A DNA stretch of 64,000 nucleotides from Micromonospora humi (GTDB lineage Bacteria > Actinomycetota > Actinomycetes > Mycobacteriales > Micromonosporaceae). This document shows positions 1 to 8,028 of the stretch, in pieces (the first letter of the stretch is position 1; the number at the start of each line of letters is the position of its first letter). Position numbers and translations under genes: made by a program. Location of the stretch: positions 124,001 to 188,000 of the forward strand of contig NZ_FMDM01000007.1 in the NCBI RefSeq assembly GCF_900090105.1, written 5' to 3'. Under the pieces are notes generated by a model. The model did no database searches. It worked only from the letters and a program-made list of their open reading frames with translations, and had not been told where the DNA came from.

Positions 1-476
1 ACCGAGAACGGGGTGCGGGGCCAGATCAGCAGGAACCCGGCCAGCGCCAGGAACCCCAGGTCCCGGAGGATCTCCGGGAGATAGCTCGGGGCCTCGCCGG
101 CACCGAGCTGGCCGCCGCTGCCGAAGCACCCGCAGTCGATGGCCAGGCCGCGGGCCCAGGCCGAGGCGATGCCGGCGACGAAGACCACGAGCAGCGCGGC
201 GGAGACACCGGCGCTGACCCGGGTGGCCAGCCCGGCGAGCAGGAGCAGGCCCAGGGCCAGCTCCACGAACGGCAGCGCCGCCCCGATCACCGTGGCCAGG
301 TCGTACGGCATCACCTGGTAGGCGTTCACGGCCCGGCCGGAGGCGGCCAGGTCACCGACCTTGGCGCCGCCGGCGATCAGCCAGACGGCGGCGAGCCCGA
401 GGCGGGCCGCGACGCCCAGCCAGGGCCGTAGCGTCGGCCAGCGCCCGGCCCGGGTGGTGGAGGGGGTCACAGTCAT
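1..476 (-). CDS. MauE/DoxX-like membrane protein (3' end cut by window edge)
   Basis: Reading the minus strand from an ATG at 476 gives an open frame that runs off the window start, so the C-terminus is missing. About 158 residues are visible, with several hydrophobic helices and a short CGCFG motif after an acidic residue. That Cys-x-Cys-Phe pattern is typical of MauE-type members of the DoxX superfamily, which are thought to serve thiol or quinone redox partners in the membrane. The gene starts 31 bases after the stop of the ECF sigma gene on the same strand and probably shares its transcript. No methylamine dehydrogenase genes are visible, so a role in methylamine use is not supported; electron transfer to a thioredoxin-like partner is an inference. 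Confidence 0.75.
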   Translation of the reverse strand, partial: MTVTPSTTRAGRWPTLRPWLGVAARLGLAAVWLIAGGAKVGDLAASGRAVNAYQVMPYDLATVIGAALPFVELALGLLLLAGLATRVSAGVSAALLVVFVAGIASAWARGLAIDCGCFGSGGQLGAGEAPSYLPEILRDLGFLALAGFLLIWPRTPFS

Positions 477-507
477 TCGTCGTCCGGCGCTCACGAATGG
501 TTCCCGC

Positions 508-1095
508 TCATCCGGCCAGCGTGTCGTCGACGGCGTCGACGAGTTCGTCGCGGGCCCGGGCGACCCGGGAACGGATGGTGCCCACCGGCACCCCCTCCAC
601 GTCGGCCGCCTCGGCGTAGGAGAGGCCGAGCAGTTGGGTGAGCACGAACGCGGAGCGTCGTTCGGCGGGCAGCCGCCGGACCAGGTCGGCGGCGCCGAGC
701 TGGCCGGCCGGGTCGGGGTGCGGCCGGTCGGTGGCCGCCTGGGCGGCGAGCCGCTCGTCGAGCCGGCGGCGGCGCACCACCGTCCGCAGGTGGTCGGCGC
801 AGGTTCGCCGGGCGATGCCGAGCAGCCAGGTCCGGGCGGAGGACCGGCCCTCGAAGCCGGGCAGCGCCCGCAGGGCCCGCAGGTAGGTCTCCTGGGTCAG
901 GTCGTCCGCGCTGTCCGGGCCGACCAGGGCGGCGGTGAAGCGCCAGACCTCGGCCTGGGTGGCCCGCACGAAGGCGGCCTGGGCCGCCGGGTCGCCGTGC
1001 CGGGCGGCGAGCGCCCAGCCGGTGGCGGTCTCGCGCGCAGCCGCCGGGCCCGCCGGAGGGCGGTCGGCGGCGGTGTCGCGCGGGGCGGGGATCAC
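508..1095 (-). CDS. ECF RNA polymerase sigma factor
   Basis: A 195-residue sigma-70 family protein of ECF size. Region 2 contains DDLTQETYLRAL followed by a TWLLGIARR segment. Region 4 contains a helix-turn-helix beginning LSYAEAADVEGVPVGTI. The frame is open further upstream, to 1182, but GTG at 1095 is preferred because it gives a normal ECF N-terminus and leaves a promoter-sized gap before the divergent copper gene. No anti-sigma gene adjoins it. The neighbours, MauE-like on the same strand and CopC-CopD plus YcnI divergent, suggest it controls a copper or envelope redox response, as inferred for SigC-like loci in other actinobacteria. Confidence 0.9.
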   Translation of the reverse strand: MIPAPRDTAADRPPAGPAAARETATGWALAARHGDPAAQAAFVRATQAEVWRFTAALVGPDSADDLTQETYLRALRALPGFEGRSSARTWLLGIARRTCADHLRTVVRRRRLDERLAAQAATDRPHPDPAGQLGAADLVRRLPAERRSAFVLTQLLGLSYAEAADVEGVPVGTIRSRVARARDELVDAVDDTLAG

Positions 1096-1167
1096 GTCAG
1101 ACGAGGTTACGCGGCGTACCTGTGCGGGACAGGGTCCTTCGGCCCATTCCGTGGCGCCGCACACGCC

Positions 1168-1194
1168 GGGAACTTTTCCCACCCGCTCACCGAC
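1168..1194 (+). promoter_or_regulatory. Possible ECF-type promoter upstream of the CopC-CopD gene
   Basis: GGGAAC at 1168-1173 is followed after 17 bases by CGAC at 1191-1194, close to the GGAAC/CGTC pattern of ECF promoters. GGGAACTTTTCCC is also a short inverted repeat. It lies in the 212-base divergent gap between the ECF sigma gene and the copper gene, so the neighbouring sigma factor is the obvious candidate to read it. The match is short and could be chance. Confidence 0.3.
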
Positions 1195-1307
1195 TACCCC
1201 CTCATGACCTCCGACCAGGTTCCGGTGGCGCGCGCCGCCGCGCCGATCGGCCGCCCCGGCGCGCCCGCCGGAGGTCGGCTCGCCGCCCGGGTCGCGGTTC
1301 GGGAACC

Positions 1308-2984
1308 ATGGCGGTCATGACTGCTGCCGTACGCCGCCCGCCCGGGGTCCTCGCCGCCCGCTCCGGGACCGTCGCCGGGCTGCTGCTCCTCCTGGTCTCC
1401 CTGCTGCTCGCCCCGGCCACCCCGGCCAGCGCCCACGCGGTGCTGGTGAGCAGCAGCCCCGCCGCCTCCGCCGTGGTGCCCGAGGCGCCCGCCCAGGTGG
1501 TGATCACCTTCAGCGAGGGCGTCCGCAAGGTGCCGGACAAGGTGCGGGTGATCGCCCCCGACGGTTCCCGGGCCGACCGGGGCGAGCCGACGTTCCAGGG
1601 CGCGGAGGTCACCATCCCGGTGGACCCGTCCGCCGGGCGCGGCACCTACCTGGTGAGCTACCGGGTCATCTCGGCGGACAGCCACCCGGTCTCCGGCGCG
1701 TTCACCTACTCGGTGGGCGCGCCGTCCGAGCCGCCGACCGACAGCGGCTCGGACAACCGGGCGAACCCGGTGACCGAGAACGCGGTGAAGGTGGCGAAGT
1801 ACGCCGGCTACGTCGGGTTGCTGCTGCTGGTCGGCCCGGCGCTGGTGCTGGCCGCGCTCTGGCCGCGCCGGCTGTCCCGGCGCGTTCCGGGGCGACTGGT
1901 CTGGGCCGGGTTGGGCGTGCTGGTCGCCGCCACGCTCGCCGAGCTGTGGCTCCAGGTGCCCTACACCAACGGTGGCGGCCTGTTCGACGTGACCGGGTCC
2001 GGCCTGGGCGACGTGCTGGGCAGCAGCTACGGCACCACCCACCTGGTCCGGCTGGGCCTGCTCGCGGCGGCGGCGTTCCTGCTCCGCCCGCTGCTCGCCG
2101 GGCCGATCGGCCGCACCGACGCGATCATCCTGGCCGTCCTGGGCGGGGCGGCGCTGTTCACCTGGCCGCTCGCCGGCCACCCGGCCGCGTCACCGGCACC
2201 GGCGGTCTCCGTGGTGGTGGACGCCATCCACCTGGGCGGGATGGCGGTCTGGCTGGGCGGACTGGTGATGTTGGCGGCGTTCCTGCTGCCCCGGGCGGAC
2301 GAGCGGGAGCTGGACGCGATCCTGCCGATCTGGTCCCGCTGGGCCGCGCTGGCGGTGGCCGCGCTGCTGCTCGCCGGCACCGTGCAGGGCCTGATCGAGG
2401 TGGCCAGCCCGAAGGCGCTCGTCGACACCACGTACGGGCGGCTGCTGCTTGCCAAGATCGTGCTGTTCGCGCTGGTGATCGGCGTGGCCGCGTACTCCCG
2501 GGCGCTGGTGCGGCGGCGCGTCGCCGCCGGGCGGCCGGGCGCGATGCGGCGGGCCGTGGTGGCCGAGCTGGCGATCACCGCGGTGGTGCTGGGCCTGTCC
2601 GCGACGCTGGTGCAGACCACCCCGGCGCGCACCGCCGCCGCCGACGTGGCCGGCGCGCCGACCGGCTACTTCTCCACCACGTTGAGCAGCCCGATCTACT
2701 CGCTCCAGGTCGAGCTGGACCCGGCCGAGACCGGCAACAACTCGCTGCACCTCTACGCCTACACCACCGACAACCGGCCGCAGCCGGTGCAGGAGTGGAA
2801 GGTCACCGCGGCGCTGCCGTCGGCCGGGATCGAGCCGATCACGGTGCCGTTGCTGCCGCTGAGCGACAACCACGCGACCGGCGAGGTCAACCTGCCGGCC
2901 CGGGGGGACTGGCAGCTCCGCTTCACCGTCCGCACGTCCGACATCGACCAGGCCACGGTGACCGCCACCGTGCCGATCAAGTAA
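1308..2984 (+). CDS. CopC-CopD fusion, copper resistance/import membrane protein
   Basis: A 558-residue protein. A signal peptide ends at ASA|H, so the mature chain would start with His43, the N-terminal copper ligand of CopC proteins. The CopC domain (about residues 43-140) is followed by a CopD domain with about eight membrane helices and a C-terminal extracytoplasmic beta-rich region. CopC binds Cu(II) in the cell-wall space and CopD is believed to move copper across the membrane. The ATG at 1308 is used; a second in-frame ATG at 1317 is possible. The YcnI gene starts 17 bases after the stop, so the two form an operon. Confidence 0.9.
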   Translation: MAVMTAAVRRPPGVLAARSGTVAGLLLLLVSLLLAPATPASAHAVLVSSSPAASAVVPEAPAQVVITFSEGVRKVPDKVRVIAPDGSRADRGEPTFQGAEVTIPVDPSAGRGTYLVSYRVISADSHPVSGAFTYSVGAPSEPPTDSGSDNRANPVTENAVKVAKYAGYVGLLLLVGPALVLAALWPRRLSRRVPGRLVWAGLGVLVAATLAELWLQVPYTNGGGLFDVTGSGLGDVLGSSYGTTHLVRLGLLAAAAFLLRPLLAGPIGRTDAIILAVLGGAALFTWPLAGHPAASPAPAVSVVVDAIHLGGMAVWLGGLVMLAAFLLPRADERELDAILPIWSRWAALAVAALLLAGTVQGLIEVASPKALVDTTYGRLLLAKIVLFALVIGVAAYSRALVRRRVAAGRPGAMRRAVVAELAITAVVLGLSATLVQTTPARTAAADVAGAPTGYFSTTLSSPIYSLQVELDPAETGNNSLHLYAYTTDNRPQPVQEWKVTAALPSAGIEPITVPLLPLSDNHATGEVNLPARGDWQLRFTVRTSDIDQATVTATVPIK

Positions 2985-3001
2985 ACGGAAGGTCCCATCT
3001 G

Positions 3002-3727
3002 ATGATCCGTCTCCGGCGTCCCGCGACCGCCGCCGCGCTGACCCTCGCCGCCGTCGCCGCGACCGTGCTCGGCCTGGCCGGGCCGGCCTCGGCGCACGTC
3101 ACGATCAACCCGCAGGAGGGTACGCAGGGCGGCTACGGCCGGTTCGCGCTCCGGGTGCCGAACGAGAGCGACACGGCGTCGACCGTCAAGGTCGAGGTGA
3201 ACCTGCCGGCGAACGCCCCGGTCGGTTCGGTCTCCACCATGCCGGTGCCGGGCTGGACGGTGGCGGTGGAGAAGCGCAAGGTGGACCCGCCGATCGAGGT
3301 GCACGGCAGCCAGCTCACCGAGGCGGTCTCCAAGCTCACCTTCACCGCGCCCCCGAACGGCGGGGTGAAGCCGGGCGAGTTCCAGGAGTTCCCGGTGTCG
3401 ATGGGCCCGCTGCCGGAGGTGGACACCATGGTGTTCAAGGTGCTGCAGACCTACTCCGACGGCAACGTCTCCCGCTGGATCGAGGAGCCCACGCCGGGCG
3501 CGGAGGAGCCGGAGAACCCGGCCCCGGTGCTCAAGCTGGCCGCCAAGGCCGCGTCGCCGGGTGCCAGCGCCCCGGCCGAGGCGGTGGCCGCGGCCGACGA
3601 CGACGATGACGACGCCGGCTCCGGCACCGCGTTCGGGGTGGCCGGTCTGGTCGCCGGTCTCGCCGGCCTGGCGCTCGGCGGGCTGGCGTTCGCGCGTACC
3701 CGGCGGGAGCCCGTCGCGAAGTCCTGA
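3002..3727 (+). CDS. ycnI: YcnI-like DUF1775 copper-binding protein
   Basis: A 241-residue secreted and membrane-tethered protein. The signal peptide ends at SA|H, giving a mature N-terminal His32 followed by VTINP, the hallmark of YcnI/DUF1775, whose characterised members bind Cu(II) through the mature N-terminal histidine. The DUF1775 beta-sandwich spans about residues 32-175. An acidic run of aspartates near residue 200 precedes one C-terminal helix and a short basic tail. GGAAGG at 2987-2992 lies upstream of the ATG. It follows CopC-CopD directly, so both copper-facing proteins would be co-produced. It probably acts as a copper chaperone at the cell surface. Confidence 0.9.
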   Translation: MIRLRRPATAAALTLAAVAATVLGLAGPASAHVTINPQEGTQGGYGRFALRVPNESDTASTVKVEVNLPANAPVGSVSTMPVPGWTVAVEKRKVDPPIEVHGSQLTEAVSKLTFTAPPNGGVKPGEFQEFPVSMGPLPEVDTMVFKVLQTYSDGNVSRWIEEPTPGAEEPENPAPVLKLAAKAASPGASAPAEAVAAADDDDDDAGSGTAFGVAGLVAGLAGLALGGLAFARTRREPVAKS

Positions 3728-3740
3728 GCGCAACCCCTCA

Positions 3741-3769
3741 CCGGCCCGGCGGATCGTCCGCCGGGCCGG
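3741..3769 (+). terminator. Hairpin after the copper operon
   Basis: A perfect 13-bp stem (CCGGCCCGGCGGA with its complement) and a 3-base TCG loop, 13 bases after the YcnI stop. There is no T-tract, as is usual in high-GC actinobacteria. Confidence 0.7.
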
Positions 3770-3867
3770 TGTGCGTTCCGGGGCCGGGTGCGGTGGATAT
3801 CCGGCGACGGGCCGGCCGGCGTCGGTAAGGTCGGCCGGGTAGCTGGCTACCGAGAGGGACGACCCGA

Positions 3868-4320
3868 ATGCGTTTCGTACGCGCGATCACCGGCATGCTG
3901 CTGCTGGCCGTGGGGGTTCCGGCGCTGCTGGCGGGCGCCGGTCTCTGCTTCGCCGCCGGGCACGCCGATCCGGTCGGCGGCTTCGCCGCCCGCGCCGGCG
4001 GGCTGGACCTGACGCTGCGGGGCGGTTGGTCCACCGGCGCGGCGGGGGCGCTGCTGTCCGGCGTGGCGCTGCTGGTGATGTTCGCCGCGGTGTTGCTGCT
4101 GCGCCCGCACCGGCCGCGCGAGGTGGTCTTCGTGGTCGAGCCGGACCAGGTGCCGGTGCTGGCCGGGCGGCTCGGAATCAGCTCGCTGAGCGAGCTGGGT
4201 CGGCAGCCGGGCCCGGCGTCCCGGCCGGCACGGCAACTGGTCGCCGTCGGTTCGTCGCCCGGCGGGCAGACCCGCCCGGCCATCGCGCCGGCGCCGAGCC
4301 GCCGCCCGGCCGGCGAGTGA
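3868..4320 (+). CDS. Small membrane protein of unknown function
   Basis: A 150-residue protein with two predicted membrane helices (about residues 5-30 and 55-80) and a cytoplasmic tail of about 65 residues rich in Pro, Arg and Ala. I do not recognise a family. GAGAGGGACGA precedes the ATG and gives a fair ribosome site. It is separated from the copper operon by a strong hairpin and so is probably transcribed on its own. Codon use resembles its neighbours. Confidence 0.7.
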   Translation: MRFVRAITGMLLLAVGVPALLAGAGLCFAAGHADPVGGFAARAGGLDLTLRGGWSTGAAGALLSGVALLVMFAAVLLLRPHRPREVVFVVEPDQVPVLAGRLGISSLSELGRQPGPASRPARQLVAVGSSPGGQTRPAIAPAPSRRPAGE

Positions 4321-4331
4321 CCGACGACGGC

Positions 4332-4368
4332 TGACGGCCCTCCGCGCTGCCGACGCGGAGGGCCGTCA
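4332..4368. terminator. Bidirectional hairpin terminator
   Basis: A perfect 15-bp stem (TGACGGCCCTCCGCG and its complement) with a 7-base loop lies between two convergent genes and could serve both. Confidence 0.75.
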
Positions 4369-4423
4369 TCACCGGGGGTTATTCGGTGCTACCTGGGAGA
4401 GAACTGAGGTAGTTGAGACCAGA

Positions 4424-5707
4424 TTACCGCCCAACAGCATCATTCGCGAGATCTGTCCGTTTAACGAACACCGGGGACCGGTGGCGGATCGGCAGCACGG
4501 CCAACAGCAGCAGGCTGAGCAGCACGTAGGCGTTGCGCACCACGAAGTCGACCGGATCATCGGTGTGCACCGTGCCGGTGCCCCAGTCCTGGAACGTCAC
4601 CACCCCGTACACGATCACCACGCCCGTGCCCGCGGCCAGCGCGAGCAGGCCGCGGCGCCGCCGGACGCCGGTCACCGTCGCCCGGTCGGCGTCCAGCGCC
4701 GCGTCCACCAGCACCACCACCGCCGGGATGAACCAGTAGAGGTGGTGCGTCCAGGTGATCGGCGAGATCAGGCCGCCCACCAGGCCGGTCAGCGTGAGGC
4801 CGACCAGCGCGTCCCCGGCCCGCGCCGCGCGCGCCGCCCGCCACAACCCGAGGCCGGCGATCGCCACCGCCAGCAGCAACCACGGCAGCCGGCCCGGCTC
4901 GTCCGGCGCGGTCATCCGGCTGAGCAGGCCGAACAGCGACTGGTTGCCGGTGTAGTCGGTGCGGCCCACCCGGTCGGTGGTCCACAGCTCATGGGTCCAG
5001 AACCGCCACGAGTCGCCCGGCGCCACCGCCGCCGCGAGCAGCGTGGCCACCGCCGCGGTCGCCGCCGCCACGGCCGCCGCCCGCCAGCGCCGGGCGGCCA
5101 GCAGATAGAGCAGGAAGATGCCGGGGAAGAGCTTGAGCGCCGCCGCCAACCCCACGCCCACGCCGGCCCACCGCCGCCCCTGGGGTACGGCGAACAGCAG
5201 GTCGGCCAGGATCAGCACCACCAGCAGCATGTTGATCTGGCCCAGCGTGATCGTCTCGCGGGTGCTCTCCACCGCCAGCACCAGCAGCACGGCCACGGTC
5301 AGCCCGAACCCGCGCGGCAGGTGGTGCCGCCGCAGCACCGGCAGCACCAGCCAACGGGTGGTCACCACCACGCCCGCCAGCGTCAGCACCACGAAGGCGG
5401 CGACGGCGACCCCGAGGGGCAGCAGCGCGAACGGCCGCAGCAGCAGCGCCGCGAACGGGGGATAGGTGAAGTAGAGCGCGCCCTGCACCCGGTCCGGCTG
5501 GACGTAGTCGTAGAGCGGGTGACCGGCCGCCCACCAGTCCATCGCCCGCATGTAGATCTTCAGGTCGTAGTAGTCGTGCCGCAGGGCGGGCAGGTAGAGC
5601 GCCGGCAGCAGGGCGGCCAGCGCCAGCACCGTGACCACCCGCCGGGCCGTACGCCCGCCCGCGTCGTCCTCGGCGACGGCGGGTGGGGCGACGGGTTCGG
5701 CTGGCAC
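4424..5707 (-). CDS. GT87-family (DUF2029) alpha-mannosyltransferase-like membrane protein
   Basis: A 427-residue polytopic protein with about ten membrane helices. It matches the GT87 pattern: an early DLKIY motif, W..GHPLYDY, then FTYPPFAALL. GT87 enzymes, such as PimE of mycobacteria, use polyprenyl-phosphate mannose on the outer face of the membrane to build PIM or lipoglycan mannans. The substrate here is not known. The start is a GTG at 5707 with TAGGGT (5719-5714) six bases upstream, which fits a leaderless transcript. It is divergent from orn with a 73-base gap. Confidence 0.88.
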   Translation of the reverse strand: MPAEPVAPPAVAEDDAGGRTARRVVTVLALAALLPALYLPALRHDYYDLKIYMRAMDWWAAGHPLYDYVQPDRVQGALYFTYPPFAALLLRPFALLPLGVAVAAFVVLTLAGVVVTTRWLVLPVLRRHHLPRGFGLTVAVLLVLAVESTRETITLGQINMLLVVLILADLLFAVPQGRRWAGVGVGLAAALKLFPGIFLLYLLAARRWRAAAVAAATAAVATLLAAAVAPGDSWRFWTHELWTTDRVGRTDYTGNQSLFGLLSRMTAPDEPGRLPWLLLAVAIAGLGLWRAARAARAGDALVGLTLTGLVGGLISPITWTHHLYWFIPAVVVLVDAALDADRATVTGVRRRRGLLALAAGTGVVIVYGVVTFQDWGTGTVHTDDPVDFVVRNAYVLLSLLLLAVLPIRHRSPVFVKRTDLANDAVGR

Positions 5708-5780
5708 GGGGAAACCCTAGCGGTCCACCTGCCCGACCGTGCCGAGGCGCGGGCGCGTCGGCTGCGCGTAGTCTGTCCCG

Positions 5781-6371
5781 GTGGCTGATCTTCTCGTCTG
5801 GATCGATTGTGAGATGACCGGGCTGGACCTGCGTCGGGACGCCCTGATCGAGGTCGCCGCGCTCGTCACCGACCCCGACCTGAACGTGCTCGGGGACGGC
5901 GTGGACGTGGTGATCCACGCCGACGACGCGGCGCTGGACGGCATGCCGGAGATCGTGCGCACCATGCACGCCAAGTCCGGCCTGACCGAGGAGGTACGCC
6001 GCTCCACGGTCACCCTGGCCGAGGCCGAGGACATGGTGCTCGACTACGTCACCAGCCACGTGAAGGATCCGCGCACCGCCCCGCTGTGCGGCAACTCCAT
6101 CGCCACCGACCGGGGCTTCCTGGCCCGCGACATGACCCGGCTCGACGCCCACCTGCACTACCGGATGATCGACGTCTCCTCGATCAAGGAACTGTGCCGG
6201 CGCTGGTACCCGCGGGTGTACTTCGGCCAGCCGCAGAAGGGCCTGGCCCACCGGGCGCTGGCCGACATCCGGGAGAGCATCCGGGAGCTGGAGTACTACC
6301 GGCGGACGCTGTTCGTGCCGCTGCCCGGGCCGGACGTGGAGACCGCGAAGGGCATCGCCGCGCAGCTCTGA
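5781..6371 (+). CDS. orn: Oligoribonuclease (DEDDh 3'-5' exonuclease)
   Basis: A 196-residue protein of the standard Orn length. Exo I is [10 protein letters not shown] with catalytic Asp9 and Glu11, Exo II is [11 protein letters not shown], and Exo III is [10 protein letters not shown] with the DEDDh histidine and final aspartate. Orn degrades the 2-5 nt ends of RNA decay, mainly dinucleotides, and pGpG from c-di-GMP. The start is GTG. TAGTCT at 5769-5774 lies six bases before it and no Shine-Dalgarno is visible, so leaderless translation is likely. Confidence 0.97.
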   Translation: MADLLVWIDCEMTGLDLRRDALIEVAALVTDPDLNVLGDGVDVVIHADDAALDGMPEIVRTMHAKSGLTEEVRRSTVTLAEAEDMVLDYVTSHVKDPRTAPLCGNSIATDRGFLARDMTRLDAHLHYRMIDVSSIKELCRRWYPRVYFGQPQKGLAHRALADIRESIRELEYYRRTLFVPLPGPDVETAKGIAAQL

Positions 6372-6389
6372 CGCCCGGCCGGAACCCGG

Positions 6390-6420
6390 TGGACGGGGCC
6401 GGTCGGGGTGGGGCTATTAT
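6390..6420 (+). promoter_or_regulatory. Likely tRNA-His promoter
   Basis: TGGACG (6390-6395) and TATTAT (6415-6420) are separated by 19 bases. The -10 element is unusually AT-rich for this DNA and lies about 40 bases before the tRNA. Confidence 0.4.
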
Positions 6421-6459
6421 TGGTCCGCGCACCGCCCGGGCGACCGGAGCGGCGAGCAT

Positions 6460-6536
6460 GGTGGCTGTAGCTCAGTTGGCAGAGCACCGGGTTGTGGTCC
6501 CGGTTGTCGTGGGTTCAATTCCCATCAGTCACCCCA
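6460..6536 (+). tRNA. tRNA-His (GTG)
   Basis: A complete cloverleaf. The acceptor is GTGGCTG/CAGTCAC, the D arm is GCTC..GAGC, and the anticodon stem is CCGGG/CCCGG with loop TTGTGGT (anticodon GTG at 6494-6496). The T arm is GTGGG TTCAATT CCCAT and the 3' CCA is encoded. G-1 at 6460 and C73 at 6533 are both encoded, the identity pair of bacterial histidine tRNA. Confidence 0.97.
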
Positions 6537-6537
6537 A

Positions 6538-6573
6538 CGACGAAGCCCCCTCCTCCGGGAGGGGGCTTCGTCG
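6538..6573 (+). terminator. Terminator after tRNA-His
   Basis: A perfect 16-bp stem (CGACGAAGCCCCCTCC and complement) with a 4-base loop begins two bases after the encoded CCA. It also ends 15 bases before the stop of the minus-strand transpeptidase gene, so it may serve both. Confidence 0.75.
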
Positions 6574-6587
6574 TGTACGGGGATTCC

Positions 6588-7838
6588 TCAGGCGGTCGGC
6601 TCGTACGGCAGGGCACTGCCCTTGACGTACTCGTCCCAGCTCATGTTCCAGTCGGTCCAGCCGTTGCCGTTCTGCAGCTTGCGCTCGGTGCCCTTGACCG
6701 TGATCGGGTCGCCGAGGCGGGTGTTGGCGAACAGCCAGTTGCCGTCCTTCATCGAGACGTTGACGCAGCCGTGGGAGACGTTCGAGCGGCCCTGCACGCC
6801 CTCGGACCAGGGGGCCGCGTGGATGAACTCGCCACCCCAGGTGAGCCGCTGGGCGTAGTCGATCTCGGTGCGGTAACCCTCCTCCGGGCCCAGCTCCTCC
6901 ATGGTGTCGAAGACGGTGTGCCGGAGCTTCTCGATCACCACCATGGTGCCGCTGGAGGAGGGGGTGCTCTTCTTGCCGAGGCTCACCAGGATCGTCTTGA
7001 CCGTCTTGCCGTCCTTGGTGACGGTCATCCGCTTGGTGCGGTTGTCCACGGTCATCACGAACGACGGGCCGATCTTGACGTCGACGGTCAGGTCGGAGCG
7101 GCCGTACCAGCCGTCGCCGAGCGGCAGCCCGGCCGCCTGCACCTGGTAGGAGACGGTGCTGTTGGCCTTCCAGAACGTCTTCGGCCGGTAGTGCACCTCG
7201 GTCGGGCTGATCCAGCGCCAGATGCCCTCCTGGGCCGGCGTGGCGGTCACCGTCATCCGGCGCTGCATGTCGTCGCGGTAGTCCGGCGGGATGGGGCGGC
7301 CGAACTTCACGATCAGCGGCATGCCCACGCCGACGACCTGGTTGTCGCCGAGGAAGCTGGTCACCCGCACCTGCTTGGCCGGCTTCGCCATGGTGGTGAA
7401 CGTGCTGGTGGCGGTGGCCGGCTTGCCGTCGTCGCCGGTGGCGGTCACGGTCGCCGTGTAGGACTGCGCGTAGGCCAGGGCGCCGGCCGGCTGCCAGCTC
7501 TTCCCGTCGGCGGCCAGCGTGCCCTCGACGGCCTTGCCGGTGGAGTCCTTCAGTTCGACGGCGGTCTGCTGCGCCTCGGTCGTGGTGAAGGTGATGGCGG
7601 TGGTCGCCGGCACGTCCTTGGCGTCGGCGGCCGGTTCGCTGATGGTGGCCGCCGCCTTCGGGGCCTTCTCGCCGCCGTCGTCGCCGCCGCCCTGCCAGCT
7701 CGACGGCTTGTCGTCGCCGCCACCGGTGCAGGCGGACGTCAGAGCCATGGCGGCGGCGAGCACCGCGGCGGCGAGAGCACGGCGCCCGCCGCGGCGGGCG
7801 CTCCCGCCCCGGATCAGTTCGTCGTGGCCAGCTCGCAT
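6588..7838 (-). CDS. L,D-transpeptidase lipoprotein (Ig-like plus YkuD domains), copy 1
   Basis: A 416-residue exported lipoprotein. The lipobox LTSAC places the lipidated cysteine at 37. Two Ig-like domains (about residues 60-260) precede a YkuD catalytic domain (about 270-400) with His340 and the SHGCVNVS motif (Cys358). This order matches the mycobacterial Ldt enzymes, which form 3-3 cross-links in peptidoglycan and are inhibited by carbapenems. The ATG at 7838 is chosen because GAGGGAA stands just upstream and the frame before it lacks signal-peptide character. The next upstream gene is a paralogue in the same orientation. Confidence 0.93.
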   Translation of the reverse strand: MRAGHDELIRGGSARRGGRRALAAAVLAAAMALTSACTGGGDDKPSSWQGGGDDGGEKAPKAAATISEPAADAKDVPATTAITFTTTEAQQTAVELKDSTGKAVEGTLAADGKSWQPAGALAYAQSYTATVTATGDDGKPATATSTFTTMAKPAKQVRVTSFLGDNQVVGVGMPLIVKFGRPIPPDYRDDMQRRMTVTATPAQEGIWRWISPTEVHYRPKTFWKANSTVSYQVQAAGLPLGDGWYGRSDLTVDVKIGPSFVMTVDNRTKRMTVTKDGKTVKTILVSLGKKSTPSSSGTMVVIEKLRHTVFDTMEELGPEEGYRTEIDYAQRLTWGGEFIHAAPWSEGVQGRSNVSHGCVNVSMKDGNWLFANTRLGDPITVKGTERKLQNGNGWTDWNMSWDEYVKGSALPYEPTA

Positions 7839-8028
7839 GATTCCCTCACAAGTGTGATGCCCGGTCCTCGTCGTCTCTGGTGAGACGCACCGGGCCGGCA
7901 ACCCGTTGCCGGGAGTGAAGCGGAACACCCCGGTGACGATGTAACGATTCTGTTGTCGTCCGGCGCTTGGTGGTGGGGACGAGTCCCGGCGGCTGCCGGA
8001 AGAAGCGCGTCCGACCACGTTACGCCGA

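Noticed and set aside
1..476. Methylamine utilisation cluster
   Set aside because: Only a MauE-like membrane protein is seen; the dehydrogenase subunits and maturation genes are absent from the visible region.
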